Shown here: in pieces, positions 43,497 through 51,854 of the stretch | Layout of the letters: every line of letters begins with the position of its first letter | Position numbering within the stretch: position 1 is the stretch's first letter | NCBI RefSeq assembly: GCF_008330945.1 | Contig: NZ_CP043489.1 | Coordinates: 5,219,501 to 5,283,500, forward strand | DNA from: Labrys sp. KNU-23 | GTDB lineage: Bacteria > Pseudomonadota > Alphaproteobacteria > Rhizobiales > Labraceae | Direction: 5' to 3' | DNA length: 64,000 nt | Program-made: the position numbers and the translations under genes | Notes under the pieces: model-generated | Told to the model about the DNA's origin: nothing | The model's input: the letters and a program-made list of their open reading frames with translations, nothing else | Database searches by the model: none

Positions 43497-44285
43497 CCGC
43501 AGATATTCAGGCGGCAGGCCAATGCCCGCAATGTCGGCGAGCCGGTCCTTGCGCAGAATTTCGACGAGATGGGCTTCCGGCAGGCGGATCAGTCCCTGCG
43601 TTTTCAACCGGGTGAAACAACGGCTGACGGTCTCGATGGTCAGGCCGAGATGGTCGGCGATATCGGTACGCGACATCGCCAGTTGCAGCCGCCGCCCATG
43701 GCGGGATTGATGGTTGGCTCGGGCATCGAGCATGAGCAGGAAGCTTGCCAGCTTTTCGAGCGGTGCCAGCCTGCCGAGCATGAGCTGACTGTCATGCGCC
43801 TGGCGCAAGGCCGCCCTGGTCATGCGATGGAGCCGGTCCCGCAGGCTCGGAAACTCGTCCATCAGCAACTCCATCTGGTTGATGGGAAAGGCGCACAGGC
43901 TGGAGGCGACCACGGCTTCGGCCGATTGGGAATGGAAATCGTCATCCACCAGGCCGAGATAGTCACCCGGCAGCAGGAAATCGGTAATTTGGCGCCGACC
44001 GTCTGGCAGATCGGCAAACAGCCTGATCATGCCGGATGTCAGGCTGTAGACCTTGCGGCAGGGATCGCCCTGGCGCAGCAGCGTCTGATTGGGCTGGAGA
44101 AGCACCGGGCTCGTGATGTCTTCGAGGCGGTGAAGATGCTCGTCGGCCATGGCCGTACAGAGGGCCTGGTGCCGAACGTCGCACTCGCGGCAGGTTGCGC
44201 AGGCCTTGCGGACAAGCGTGAGAGAAGAGCGGAAACCGGCTGCTGCGCCCATGATGAGAACCAATCGCGTTGCGACCACGTCCAT
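43482..44285 (-). CDS. fnrN: FNR/FnrN-type oxygen-sensing Crp-family regulator
   Basis: About 267 residues. Three N-terminal cysteines in C-x2-C-x7-C (Cys32, 35, 43, within CRECDVRHQALC) plus internal Cys131 (SSLCAFPI) match the four [4Fe-4S] ligands of FNR. The cyclic-nucleotide-like domain has RQGDPCRKVYSLTSGMIRLF. The recognition helix IETVSRCFTRL has E-x2-S-R, the FNR pattern for TTGAT half-sites. An FNR box stands in the nearby cyd promoter. The start is uncertain: ATG at 44285 or 44252; neither has a good ribosome site. It can act as an anaerobic activator and likely controls cydABX and/or cydDC. Confidence 0.88.
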   Translation of the reverse strand: MDVVATRLVLIMGAAAGFRSSLTLVRKACATCRECDVRHQALCTAMADEHLHRLEDITSPVLLQPNQTLLRQGDPCRKVYSLTSGMIRLFADLPDGRRQITDFLLPGDYLGLVDDDFHSQSAEAVVASSLCAFPINQMELLMDEFPSLRDRLHRMTRAALRQAHDSQLMLGRLAPLEKLASFLLMLDARANHQSRHGRRLQLAMSRTDIADHLGLTIETVSRCFTRLKTQGLIRLPEAHLVEILRKDRLADIAGIGLPPEYLRSAAS

Positions 44286-44313
44286 GGGTTAGCAGGCGGG
44301 CAGGAGCGGAACG

Positions 44314-44332
44314 ACTGGACATTTCGTCCAGT
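44314..44332. promoter_or_regulatory. Inverted repeat between fnrN and hydrolase gene
   Basis: ACTGGAC-ATTTC-GTCCAGT is a perfect 7-bp inverted repeat 29 bases from the fnrN start. It could be an operator or a hairpin in the mRNA leader. It does not match an FNR box. The rest of the 203-base gap is AT-rich promoter-like sequence. Confidence 0.4.
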
Positions 44333-44488
44333 GGGACCGCCAGGAAATTTCGAAGGTTGGTTCAGCGTGCAATCCTAATATAGGAAATAAATACTTCTAA
44401 TTTGCCAACATAGATGACGCACCCCTTAATTGTCTTCGTTCAGTATTCACGATTTTTCTTCGTGAAAAAGAAGAATTGGAGAGGGAGC

Positions 44489-45505
44489 ATGGCGGATTAC
44501 AGCATCTACGATCTTGGCGATGTCGTATTGCAATCCGGGGCCACGTTGCGCGCGGCCAAGCTGGCCTACAAGACCTACGGAACTCTCAATACCAGGCGCG
44601 ACAATGCCATCGTCTATCCAACCTGGTATTCCGGCCAGCATTATGAAAACGAGTGGCTGATCGGAGAGGGGCTGGCCCTCGATCCCAATCGTTACTTCAT
44701 CATCGTACCCAATATGCTCGGCAACGGCCTGTCGAGTTCGCCGAGCAACATGCCTGAGCCCTGGAACAAGGCGCGCTTTCCCAAGGTGACGCCCTATGAC
44801 AACGTTCGCCTGCAGCACAGGCTGGTGACGGAGAAGTTCGGCATCGAGACGCTGCCGCTGGTAACGGGCTGGTCCATGGGGGCGGGGCAAACCTATCACT
44901 GGGCAGCCCTCTATCCGGACATGGTGCAGCGTATCCTGCCCTTCCAGGGCGCGGCACGCTGCTCGCGTCACAATTTCGTCTTCCTGGAAGGCGTGAAGGC
45001 GGCGCTTACCGCCGACGCGGCCTTCGAGGAGGGCTGGTATGACGCACCCCCGACGCGAGGGTTGCGGGCCATGGCCCGCGTCTATGCCGGCTGGGGGTTC
45101 AGCCAGGCCTTCTATCGGGAAAAGCTCGATATCGAGGCGATGGGCTATGCCAGCCTCGAGGACTTCCTGGTTGGGTTCTGGGAAGGCATCTTCCTGCCAC
45201 GTGATGCCAACAACCTCCTGACCATGCTGTGGTGCTGGCAGCACGGCGACATCTCCAAGAACGAGTTCTTTCAGGGCGATTTCGAAAAGGCGCTCGGCGC
45301 CATCAAGGCGAAGGCTTTCGTCGTGCCGGCATCGACGGACCTCTATTTCCCGCCGGAGGACAATATCCATGAGGTCAGGCATATGCCCAACGCTGAATTG
45401 CGCCAGATCGACAGCATCTGGGGGCATTTCGCCGGCGGGCCGGGCACCAGTCCGGCCGATGTGAAGACTCTCGATGACCTCCTCAAAGAACTTCTGGCCA
45501 GTTGA
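44489..45505 (+). CDS. MetX-like alpha/beta hydrolase (not clearly homoserine acyltransferase)
   Basis: 338 residues, alpha/beta hydrolase fold of the homoserine O-acetyltransferase family. Nucleophile elbow GWSMG in LVTGWSMGAGQTYHW; late acid/base segments PASTDLYFPPEDN and WGHFAGGPG supply Asp and His. True MetX proteins have further motifs I do not see here. ATG at 44489 with GAGGGAG upstream. It forms an operon with an AmiS/UreI channel gene (15 bases) and a LysR gene (29 bases further). That context suggests hydrolysis or acyl transfer of a short amide or ester that the channel lets in. Function uncertain. Confidence 0.68.
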   Translation: MADYSIYDLGDVVLQSGATLRAAKLAYKTYGTLNTRRDNAIVYPTWYSGQHYENEWLIGEGLALDPNRYFIIVPNMLGNGLSSSPSNMPEPWNKARFPKVTPYDNVRLQHRLVTEKFGIETLPLVTGWSMGAGQTYHWAALYPDMVQRILPFQGAARCSRHNFVFLEGVKAALTADAAFEEGWYDAPPTRGLRAMARVYAGWGFSQAFYREKLDIEAMGYASLEDFLVGFWEGIFLPRDANNLLTMLWCWQHGDISKNEFFQGDFEKALGAIKAKAFVVPASTDLYFPPEDNIHEVRHMPNAELRQIDSIWGHFAGGPGTSPADVKTLDDLLKELLAS

Positions 45506-45520
45506 GATCGGGAGGCCCTC

Positions 45521-46036
45521 ATGCTGGTCGGCTTGGTTCTGCTCTATGTCGGCGTCGTCCTGTTCCAAAACGGCCTATGGCTGCTCGGTCGGATCGGGGA
45601 CAGGGAAGTCGCCTTGCCGAACTTCTTCTCGGGCGCAGTGCTGGCCTTCGTCAGCCTCGATCTGGTGGTGGGAAGTTCGCTAACCCTCGGCGCGGCCAAA
45701 TCCGCCGCGCTGATTCTCCTGTTCGGCATCACCTTCCTCTGGGTCGGCTTCAACCAGATCAACGGCCATGACGGCCGCGGGCTTGGCTGGTATTGCCTCT
45801 CCGTGGTCGCCATTCTCGTGCCGATTGCCATAGAGAGTTACCGGGCGGCGGCGACCACCTGGGAGCATTGGTTCACGCTGTGCTGGCTGCTTTGGGCCGT
45901 TCTCTATGCCATGTTCTTCCTTTTGCTGGTGAAGGGAATGAGGATCGGTCACCCGACTGGCTGGATGGCCTTGTTCAACAGTGTGGTCACCGGTCTTCTC
46001 CCCGGCTATCTCTTGCTCGGAGGTCATATGGCATAG
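45521..46036 (+). CDS. AmiS/UreI-family amide/urea channel
   Basis: 171 residues, six predicted membrane helices, no signal peptide. The start MLVGLVLLYVGVVLFQNG is the family signature, with NGLWLLG as in AmiS and UreI. Members are passive channels for urea or short-chain amides. No amidase or urease genes are adjacent, only the MetX-like hydrolase 15 bases upstream. Possible co-function: entry of a small amide that the hydrolase acts on. ATG at 45521 with CGGGAGGCC upstream. Confidence 0.85.
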   Translation: MLVGLVLLYVGVVLFQNGLWLLGRIGDREVALPNFFSGAVLAFVSLDLVVGSSLTLGAAKSAALILLFGITFLWVGFNQINGHDGRGLGWYCLSVVAILVPIAIESYRAAATTWEHWFTLCWLLWAVLYAMFFLLLVKGMRIGHPTGWMALFNSVVTGLLPGYLLLGGHMA

Positions 46037-46065
46037 TCATCTTGCCTGACCGGGCAGGGGAAGCC

Positions 46066-46938
46066 ATGTCGTCGACCTATCTCGATATTCGCTCGTTGCG
46101 CGCTTTCGTCCTGACGGTCGAAACGGGAAGCCTCACCGAGGCTTCCCGTCGCATGGGACGCACGCAATCGGCCGTGACCCAGCAGATCCAGAAACTTGAG
46201 CAAATCATTGGCCGTCCCCTGTTCGACGATACCCGGCGCGCGCTGGAATTGAGCGAGACCGGCACGGTATTCCTGTCCCATGCCCGCCAGATCCTGAGCA
46301 GCCACGACGAGTGCCTCGCACGGTTTGCCCCGACGGCGGCCGAGGAGAAAGTGGTCTTTGGCGTTCCCGATCTCTACGCCACCTTCCTGCTGCCGCCGAT
46401 CCTCAGTGCCTTTCGCCGGGACTATCCGCATATCCGAATCGAACTGCGTTGTGCCCTGTCGAGGCCGCTGGTGGCTCGTGTGCGTGAGGGCAGCGTCGAC
46501 ATCGCCCTGGTGACGCGCATGGATGGCTTCACGGGCGGCCAGGTCGTCGGGCGCGAACAGTTGGTCTGGTTGACGGGAGCGACTTCATCAGCCCATTTGG
46601 AAGATCCTGTGCCGATGGCTTTGCTGCCGCCCGGCAACATTTATCGAGACTATGCCATCGAGGCGCTCGACAGGGCCGGGCGGAACTGGCGGATCGCCTG
46701 CGTCAGCGACAGCATCAGCGGTTTGCAGACAGCCGTGCTGTCGGGCATCGCCGTTACCGTACTGATCGAGAGTGCCCTGGTGCCGGGGGTGCGCCAACCG
46801 CCCGTGCAGGCGGGGTTTCCACCCCTGCCGAGCGTCGACCTGCTGCTTTACCGCTCGGCCACGGAGCAGAGTTCGCCGGCGGTGGAGACACTCCATCGCT
46901 ATCTGCTCAATCATCTCAGCCTGACGGGCGGCAGATAA
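46066..46938 (+). CDS. LysR-family regulator, amide-channel operon
   Basis: 290 residues. N-terminal HTH: DIRSLRAFVLTVETGSLTEA and MGRTQSAVTQQIQKLEQIIG, then a LysR ligand domain. Same strand and 29 bases after the AmiS/UreI gene, so it is likely in one operon with it and the MetX-like gene. Such placement (regulator last in its operon) is unusual for LysR proteins, which commonly face their targets. ATG at 46066 with CAGGGGAAG upstream. It converges on the IclR gene with 4 bases between stop codons. Confidence 0.88.
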   Translation: MSSTYLDIRSLRAFVLTVETGSLTEASRRMGRTQSAVTQQIQKLEQIIGRPLFDDTRRALELSETGTVFLSHARQILSSHDECLARFAPTAAEEKVVFGVPDLYATFLLPPILSAFRRDYPHIRIELRCALSRPLVARVREGSVDIALVTRMDGFTGGQVVGREQLVWLTGATSSAHLEDPVPMALLPPGNIYRDYAIEALDRAGRNWRIACVSDSISGLQTAVLSGIAVTVLIESALVPGVRQPPVQAGFPPLPSVDLLLYRSATEQSSPAVETLHRYLLNHLSLTGGR

Positions 46939-46942
46939 GAGG

Positions 46943-47731
46943 CTATGCCGCCTCGCGCGGGCCGACGGCCTTGCCATGCAGCGAAAGCGCCGCCGTCTTC
47001 AGGCAATCGAGATAATGCTGGCGGTTGCGGATGCCGTCCTCGCGTGGGGTCACCAGGCAGAGCGTGGCGGTGCAGCGATCCTGCCCGTCGAAGACGGGTA
47101 CCGCGAAGCAATGGGTGAAGCTGTCGACAATGCTGTTGAAGGTGAATTCGCCCGCCGCAGCGGCCTGGCGGACTTCGGCGATGAAGTGACCGGGATCCAG
47201 CATATTGCCATTGGGCAGGCGGAAATCACCGGCGGGAATGAAGGCCAGGATCTCCTCGTCGCTCAGATGCGAGAGCAGGAGGCGCCCCGATGCCGTCCAG
47301 GGAATCGGCACGGCACGTCCGACATCCGAGGAAATCCGAAACGGCCTGACGCCCTCCTTCATGCGCACGACGGTATATTTGTTGCCGTCCAGCATGCAGA
47401 ACTGAGCGGTCTCGCGCGTCTCCGCGGCAATCTGGGCAAGCACCTTGTCGCATTCGCGCATGAAGTCGAAATGGTCCTCATAGGCCGCGCCGAGGAAATA
47501 GAGCTTGCGGCCGAGATAGACCCGGCCCTCGCCATCGGCATATTCGAGAATGCCGTTGCGCAGCAGGAGGTTGACCAGTTCGTAGACCGATGAGCGCGGC
47601 GCCCCGATGCGGGCGGCGATCTCGTTGGGTTTGGTCGGCTCGCGCTTCATGCGCAGGAAGTCGAGGATCTCGAAGGCACGGTCGAGGCCGCGCGTGCGTC
47701 TGGCAATGCCTTCGTCGCTGATTGAATCCAT
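46943..47731 (-). CDS. IclR-family regulator of the adjacent catabolic operon
   Basis: 262 residues. N-terminal winged helix (GLDRAFEILDFLRMKREPTK, NEIAARIGAPRSSVYELVNL), then the IclR effector domain (FNSIVDSFTHCFAVPVFDG). Divergent from the ABC-transporter operon that starts at 48015, so likely its repressor or activator. The inverted repeat at 47940 may be its operator. ATG at 47731 is the only sensible start. Confidence 0.9.
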   Translation of the reverse strand: MDSISDEGIARRTRGLDRAFEILDFLRMKREPTKPNEIAARIGAPRSSVYELVNLLLRNGILEYADGEGRVYLGRKLYFLGAAYEDHFDFMRECDKVLAQIAAETRETAQFCMLDGNKYTVVRMKEGVRPFRISSDVGRAVPIPWTASGRLLLSHLSDEEILAFIPAGDFRLPNGNMLDPGHFIAEVRQAAAAGEFTFNSIVDSFTHCFAVPVFDGQDRCTATLCLVTPREDGIRNRQHYLDCLKTAALSLHGKAVGPREAA

Positions 47732-47939
47732 TTCCTATCCTACATGACCCGCTCAAGCAGGTGGCCGTCTGTCGTTGTTTTACTGATGAACGTTACGGCA
47801 CGCATCAATGCAAACCGTAAACCGCTCCTTCCCGCAATGATATTTCGGCTTTGGCAAACAAAGGCTTCAAAAATTACGCCGCCCGCTTGTCAGTCCCGAA
47901 AAACCACCTATAGTTCGATCTGTCCGATATTGTGACCAT

Positions 47940-47959
47940 ATGTACAGTATATTGTACAT
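47940..47959. promoter_or_regulatory. Palindrome, putative IclR operator
   Basis: ATGTACA-GTATAT-TGTACAT is a perfect 7-bp inverted repeat, 56 bases before the binding-protein start. It falls in the 283-base divergent gap between the IclR gene and the operon. The rest of the gap shows no gene. Confidence 0.6.
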
Positions 47960-48014
47960 CATGCAAGAGCCAAGGCTGCAAACAAGGTCCGCTGGCTCAC
48001 AAGAGGGGAACGAC

Positions 48015-49085
48015 ATGATCAAGACTTCATTGCTGCGGAAGTTCACCGATCGACGCGCCTTGATGGCGGGCGTCGGTCTCGCCGTGTGCGTCTTCGCGGC
48101 CACGGCCGGTGCGGCTCAAGCCGCGTCGAACTGCGTCAAGGGCGATCGCAAGGCGCCTTATCGTATCGGCTGGGCCAACATCTATTCCGTGCCGACCTGG
48201 ATGAAGCAGACGGAGGGCACCATCGTCAGTGAAGTCGACGCCCTCAAGAAGGAAGGGTTGGTCAAGGATCTGATGATCACCGACGCCCAGGGCAACGCCC
48301 AGACCCAGATCCAACAGATCCAGTCGATGATTGATGCCAATCTCGATGCCATCATCGTCGAGGCGGGCTCGTCCACGGCGCTCGATCGCGTCATCTCCGA
48401 CGCCTGCGCCAAGGGCATCGCCGTGATGAATTTCGACAGCCTGGTCGACACCGACAATCTCACGGCCAAGATCAACACGGATTCGCTCGAATGGGGCAAG
48501 CAGGCCGCCGAATGGATGGTCAAGCAGCTTGGCGGCAAGGGCAAGATCATCATCATGAACGGCCCGGCCGGCGTCTCGGTCAGCGACGACCGCCGCAAGG
48601 GTGCCCAGCCTGTGCTCGATGCCAATAAGGGCCTTGAGATCATCACCGAGACCAATACCGAATACAATGTCGCTCCGGCCCAGGAAGCGATGACCAGCCT
48701 GCTTTTCGCCAATCCCCAGATCGACGGCGTGCTGTCGCTCGGCGGCGCCCTGTCGGCCGGTTCGGTGCTGGCCTTCAACCGCCAGGGACGCGACCAGGTG
48801 CCGACCACCGGCGAGAACGCCCGTCAGTTCCTGGAACTGTGGAAGGAGAAGAAGCTGAAGGGCTGGGGCACCATGCAGCCCAATTGGCTGGGTGCCTTCT
48901 CGGTCTATGCGGCGGTCCAGGCCTTGCAGGGCAAGACCATCCCGGCCAAGGTCAAGGTGCCGCTGCCGGTGATCGATGACGCCAACATCGACTCCTATCT
49001 GGCCCGCGCCGACAAGTTCCCGGCGGATGGCTACATCTACTCGGACTATGACAAGGCGCTCTTCGACAAGCTGCTGGCGCAGTAA
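48015..49085 (+). CDS. ABC transporter, ribose-type periplasmic binding protein
   Basis: 356 residues, exported. Signal peptide residues 1-36 (RR then hydrophobic, cut after AQA). Mature part of the type I periplasmic-binding fold (YRIGWANIYSVPTWMKQTEG, QIQQIQSMIDANLDAIIVEA, GKGKIIIMNGPAGVSVSDDR), as in ribose/xylose-binding proteins. It delivers substrate to the RbsA/RbsC-type proteins downstream. The enzymes behind suggest a non-sugar cargo, such as an N-acylated D-amino acid. ATG at 48015 with AGAGGGGA upstream. A palindromic repeat region separates it from the ATPase gene. Confidence 0.88.
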   Translation: MIKTSLLRKFTDRRALMAGVGLAVCVFAATAGAAQAASNCVKGDRKAPYRIGWANIYSVPTWMKQTEGTIVSEVDALKKEGLVKDLMITDAQGNAQTQIQQIQSMIDANLDAIIVEAGSSTALDRVISDACAKGIAVMNFDSLVDTDNLTAKINTDSLEWGKQAAEWMVKQLGGKGKIIIMNGPAGVSVSDDRRKGAQPVLDANKGLEIITETNTEYNVAPAQEAMTSLLFANPQIDGVLSLGGALSAGSVLAFNRQGRDQVPTTGENARQFLELWKEKKLKGWGTMQPNWLGAFSVYAAVQALQGKTIPAKVKVPLPVIDDANIDSYLARADKFPADGYIYSDYDKALFDKLLAQ

Positions 49086-49114
49086 GGCATCTTCCGGGAA
49101 CAACTAAACGCCCC

Positions 49115-49214
49115 CTTTGTCATGCCCGGGCTTGACCCCGGACATCCGGGAGCCTCGCCTTCGACATCTGGAGGCACGAACTGGATTGCCGGGTCGAGCC
49201 CGGCAATGACAAAG
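49115..49214. repeat. Palindromic repeat behind binding-protein gene
   Basis: Imperfect inverted repeat, arms 49115-49141 and 49189-49214, built on CTTTGTCAT-GCCGGG...CCCGGCAATGACAAAG. Belongs to the same family as the element at 56585-56676. It starts 30 bases after the stop of the binding-protein gene, inside the operon. Confidence 0.78.
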
Positions 49215-49256
49215 GTCAAGCCAATTCGGTTCGTTCATTGACGGACGAATCCCATA

Positions 49257-49354
49257 GCGTTTTGCGACCAGGCGGAATCGTCTAGAATCGCAAAGACGCG
49301 TCCAAACAAAGAGTTAGAGCAAACAAGCGTTCACACTTGAACGCGTTTTGCTCT
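49257..49354. repeat. Shared 63-base element ending in a long hairpin
   Basis: The segment 49261-49323 aligns with 56481-56541 along its whole length, about three quarters identical by eye (GGCGGAATCG and GAGCAAA are fully shared). It ends in a hairpin, AGAGCAAA-CAA-GCGTTCA-CACT-TGAACGC-GT-TTTGCTCT (49316-49354). It fills the rest of the 301-base gap before the ATPase gene, where no open frame is likely. Confidence 0.65.
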
Positions 49355-49386
49355 TGGTGTCGGGGCCGGCACGGAGAGTGTGCTTC

Positions 49387-50895
49387 ATGACCGATCGTCC
49401 ACCCTTGCTGGAAGCCCGTCAGGTTCTGAAGGGCTTTTTCGGTAACCCCGTGCTGAAGGGCGTCAGCATCGCGCTACGCCCAGGCCGGGTGCATGCCCTG
49501 CTGGGCGAGAACGGGGCCGGCAAGTCGACGCTGATCAACCTGCTGTCCGGCGCATTGGCGCCGGACGGTGGCGAGATCCTACTCGACGGCAAGCCTGTCA
49601 CGCGTTTCAACCCGGATCTCGCCCGCAAGGCCGGCATCGCCGTGGTCCAGCAGGAGCTCAGCCTCACGCCCGAGCTTTCCATCGCCGAGAATATCGGCCT
49701 GGGTGCCTATCCCCGCCGTTTCGGGCTGGTGGATTATCGCGAACTCCAGCGCCGCGTCGCGGAGGTCTGCGCTCTGGTCGGCCTGACGGAAGCGCCTGAT
49801 GTGCTGGTCGGCGACCTCGCCCTCGGCCGAAGGCAGATGGTGGAGATCGCCAAGGCGCTGTTTCGCCGTCCGCGCGTGCTGATCCTCGACGAGCCGACCT
49901 CCTCGCTATCGGGTCACGAGGCCGGCGTCCTGGCGGGTTTGATCGGCAGGCTGCGTGAACAGGGACTGGCGCTTCTTTATATCTCGCATCGCCTCAACGA
50001 GGTGCGGGCCCTGTGCTCGCATGTTACGGTGCTGAAGGACGGCGTTGTCACGGCCGACCAGCCGCTCGCCGGCGTCGACGCCGAGGGACTGGTACGCCTG
50101 ATGGTGGGGCGCGATGCCGGCGACCTCTTCCCGGCCTGGACACCGCGGAGCATCGGCGAGGAACGCATCCATCTTCAGGGCTTTTCCGCCGGCATGGTGC
50201 GCGACGTCGATTTCAGAGCTCGCTCGGGCGAGATCGTCGGCATCGGTGGCCTGGTCGGGCAGGGGCAGGAGGATTTCCTGCTCGGGCTCTACGGCGCCAT
50301 CCCCGCCGCAGCGCGGAGTGCCAGGCTGTGCGGCAGATCCGGCCTGTTCTCCACAGTGGGCGCCGCCAACGCCGCGGGTCTCGCCTATGTGCCGGCCGAC
50401 CGCAAGAAGGAGGGGCTGATCCTGCCCCATTCCATCGCCTCCAATCTGTTGCTGCCATCCCTCGACCTGCAGGCGCGGCGCGGGCTGCGTGACGCGGGGC
50501 GGGAGCGTTCGATGGTATCGCAACTCGCCCAACGCCTGACCATCAAGGGTGATACGGCACGGCCGGTCCAGGCTCTGTCCGGCGGCAACCAGCAGAAGGT
50601 GGCGCTGGCCAAGTGGCTGCCACTCGATCCCTCGGTGCTGCTGCTCAACGACCCGACGCGCGGCGTCGACATCGAAACCAAGAGAGAGATCTATCTGATG
50701 CTCCAGGGCTTTGCCGCCGATGGCAAGCTGGTGATCCTGCTGAGCTCGGATACGCCCGAACTCGTGCATCTATGCGACAGGGTCGTGGTGTTCAGCGAGG
50801 GCCGGGCCGTGTCCACGCTCGAACGGAACGCCATTTCCGAAGAGGCCATCGTCGGCTCCGCCATGGGCATCTCCAGCCGGGAGGTCGCGGCATGA
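49387..50895 (+). CDS. ABC transporter ATPase, RbsA-type (two NBDs)
   Basis: 502 residues, two fused ATPase domains. First: Walker A GENGAGKST, LGRRQMVEIAKAL as signature region, Walker B LILDEPTSSLSG. Second: the usual A-loop region without a standard Walker A (as in RbsA), signature LSGGNQQKVALAKW, and LLLNDPTRGVD, where the expected Asp-Glu pair reads Asn-Asp. Degenerate second sites are common in this family. ATG at 49387. It overlaps the first permease gene by 4 bases. Confidence 0.9.
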   Translation: MTDRPPLLEARQVLKGFFGNPVLKGVSIALRPGRVHALLGENGAGKSTLINLLSGALAPDGGEILLDGKPVTRFNPDLARKAGIAVVQQELSLTPELSIAENIGLGAYPRRFGLVDYRELQRRVAEVCALVGLTEAPDVLVGDLALGRRQMVEIAKALFRRPRVLILDEPTSSLSGHEAGVLAGLIGRLREQGLALLYISHRLNEVRALCSHVTVLKDGVVTADQPLAGVDAEGLVRLMVGRDAGDLFPAWTPRSIGEERIHLQGFSAGMVRDVDFRARSGEIVGIGGLVGQGQEDFLLGLYGAIPAAARSARLCGRSGLFSTVGAANAAGLAYVPADRKKEGLILPHSIASNLLLPSLDLQARRGLRDAGRERSMVSQLAQRLTIKGDTARPVQALSGGNQQKVALAKWLPLDPSVLLLNDPTRGVDIETKREIYLMLQGFAADGKLVILLSSDTPELVHLCDRVVVFSEGRAVSTLERNAISEEAIVGSAMGISSREVAA

Positions 50896-51854
50896 GCAGC
50901 ACTGTCTCCTCGTCCAGCCTCTATCTGGCAGTCCAGCGGCGGCGCAATCGCGGCCTCGGCGGTCTCTATGTGGTCGTTGCCGTTTTTCTGCTGCTCTATG
51001 CCTGGCTGTTTCCCGGCATTCTGAGCCTCGGCGGTTTTTCGAAATTCACCCAGAACTGGTTTCCGCTGGCCTTGGTCACCATGGCGCAGGCCCTGCTGAT
51101 GCTGAATGGCGGCATCACCCTGGCGGTCGGGCCGATGGTGAGCCTCGGCGCCGTGATCGCCGCCACGACCATGGGCGGGCCGGCGGGCTCGGTCGGCGGC
51201 ATCCTGCTGGTAGCCTTGGCCGGACTGGCGATCGGCAGCCTGATCGGTGTGATCGTCGCTTATCTGCGCCTGCCGGCTATCATCGTCACGCTGGCCGGTT
51301 CCTTCATCATCACCGGCGTCGCCTTGCTGATCCTGCCGCGGCCCGGCGGCTTCGTGCCGCCCTGGTTCTCCGAGTTCCTGGCCGGTGACGGGCCCACGGC
51401 CTTCATCCTGCTCCTCGTCGTGCTGATCGCCTGGAAGCTGTTCCTGGCAACGCCGACCGGGCTCGGCATCTACGCGGCCGGTGACAATCCGGTCGGTGCC
51501 TATCGTTCGGGCGTGCAGGTGGAAAGGGTGAAAGTGATCGCCTTTGCCATCTCCGGCCTGCTCGCCGTCCTCGCCGGGCTCTTCGTGGCCGCGCAGACGG
51601 GATCGGGCGATCCCGTCATCGGCAATCCCTTCACGCTGAACTCGATCGCCGGAGCCGTGCTCGGCGGCGTCGGTTTCCTCGGCGGCAAGGGTACCATGCG
51701 CGGCGCGATCTGCGGCAGCCTGCTGCTCTCGGTGATGATCAATGTGATGTTCTTCCTCGGCTTCCCGCCGGTCGCCCAATATGTCGCCCAGGGCCTGATC
51801 ATCGTCGGGGCCGTGGCCATTCCCGAACTCTCCGCGCGCTGGAGGAAGAAATGA
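50892..51854 (+). CDS. ABC transporter permease, RbsC-type (first)
   Basis: 320 residues, about nine to ten membrane helices. Family segments LNGGITLAVGPMVSLGAVIA, AGDNPVGAYRSGV and the late GGVGFLGGKGTMRGAICG are typical of ribose-type permeases. Start ATG at 50892 overlaps the ATPase stop; the stop overlaps the next permease. Most ribose systems have one permease gene; here two different ones follow each other, as in some amino-sugar or branched-substrate systems. Confidence 0.88.
   Translation: MSSTVSSSSLYLAVQRRRNRGLGGLYVVVAVFLLLYAWLFPGILSLGGFSKFTQNWFPLALVTMAQALLMLNGGITLAVGPMVSLGAVIAATTMGGPAGSVGGILLVALAGLAIGSLIGVIVAYLRLPAIIVTLAGSFIITGVALLILPRPGGFVPPWFSEFLAGDGPTAFILLLVVLIAWKLFLATPTGLGIYAAGDNPVGAYRSGVQVERVKVIAFAISGLLAVLAGLFVAAQTGSGDPVIGNPFTLNSIAGAVLGGVGFLGGKGTMRGAICGSLLLSVMINVMFFLGFPPVAQYVAQGLIIVGAVAIPELSARWRKK

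Noticed and set aside
44489..45505. Gene as true homoserine O-acetyltransferase (metX).
   Set aside because: Fold and nucleophile fit, but the operon with an amide channel and no methionine genes argues against. Kept as MetX-like.
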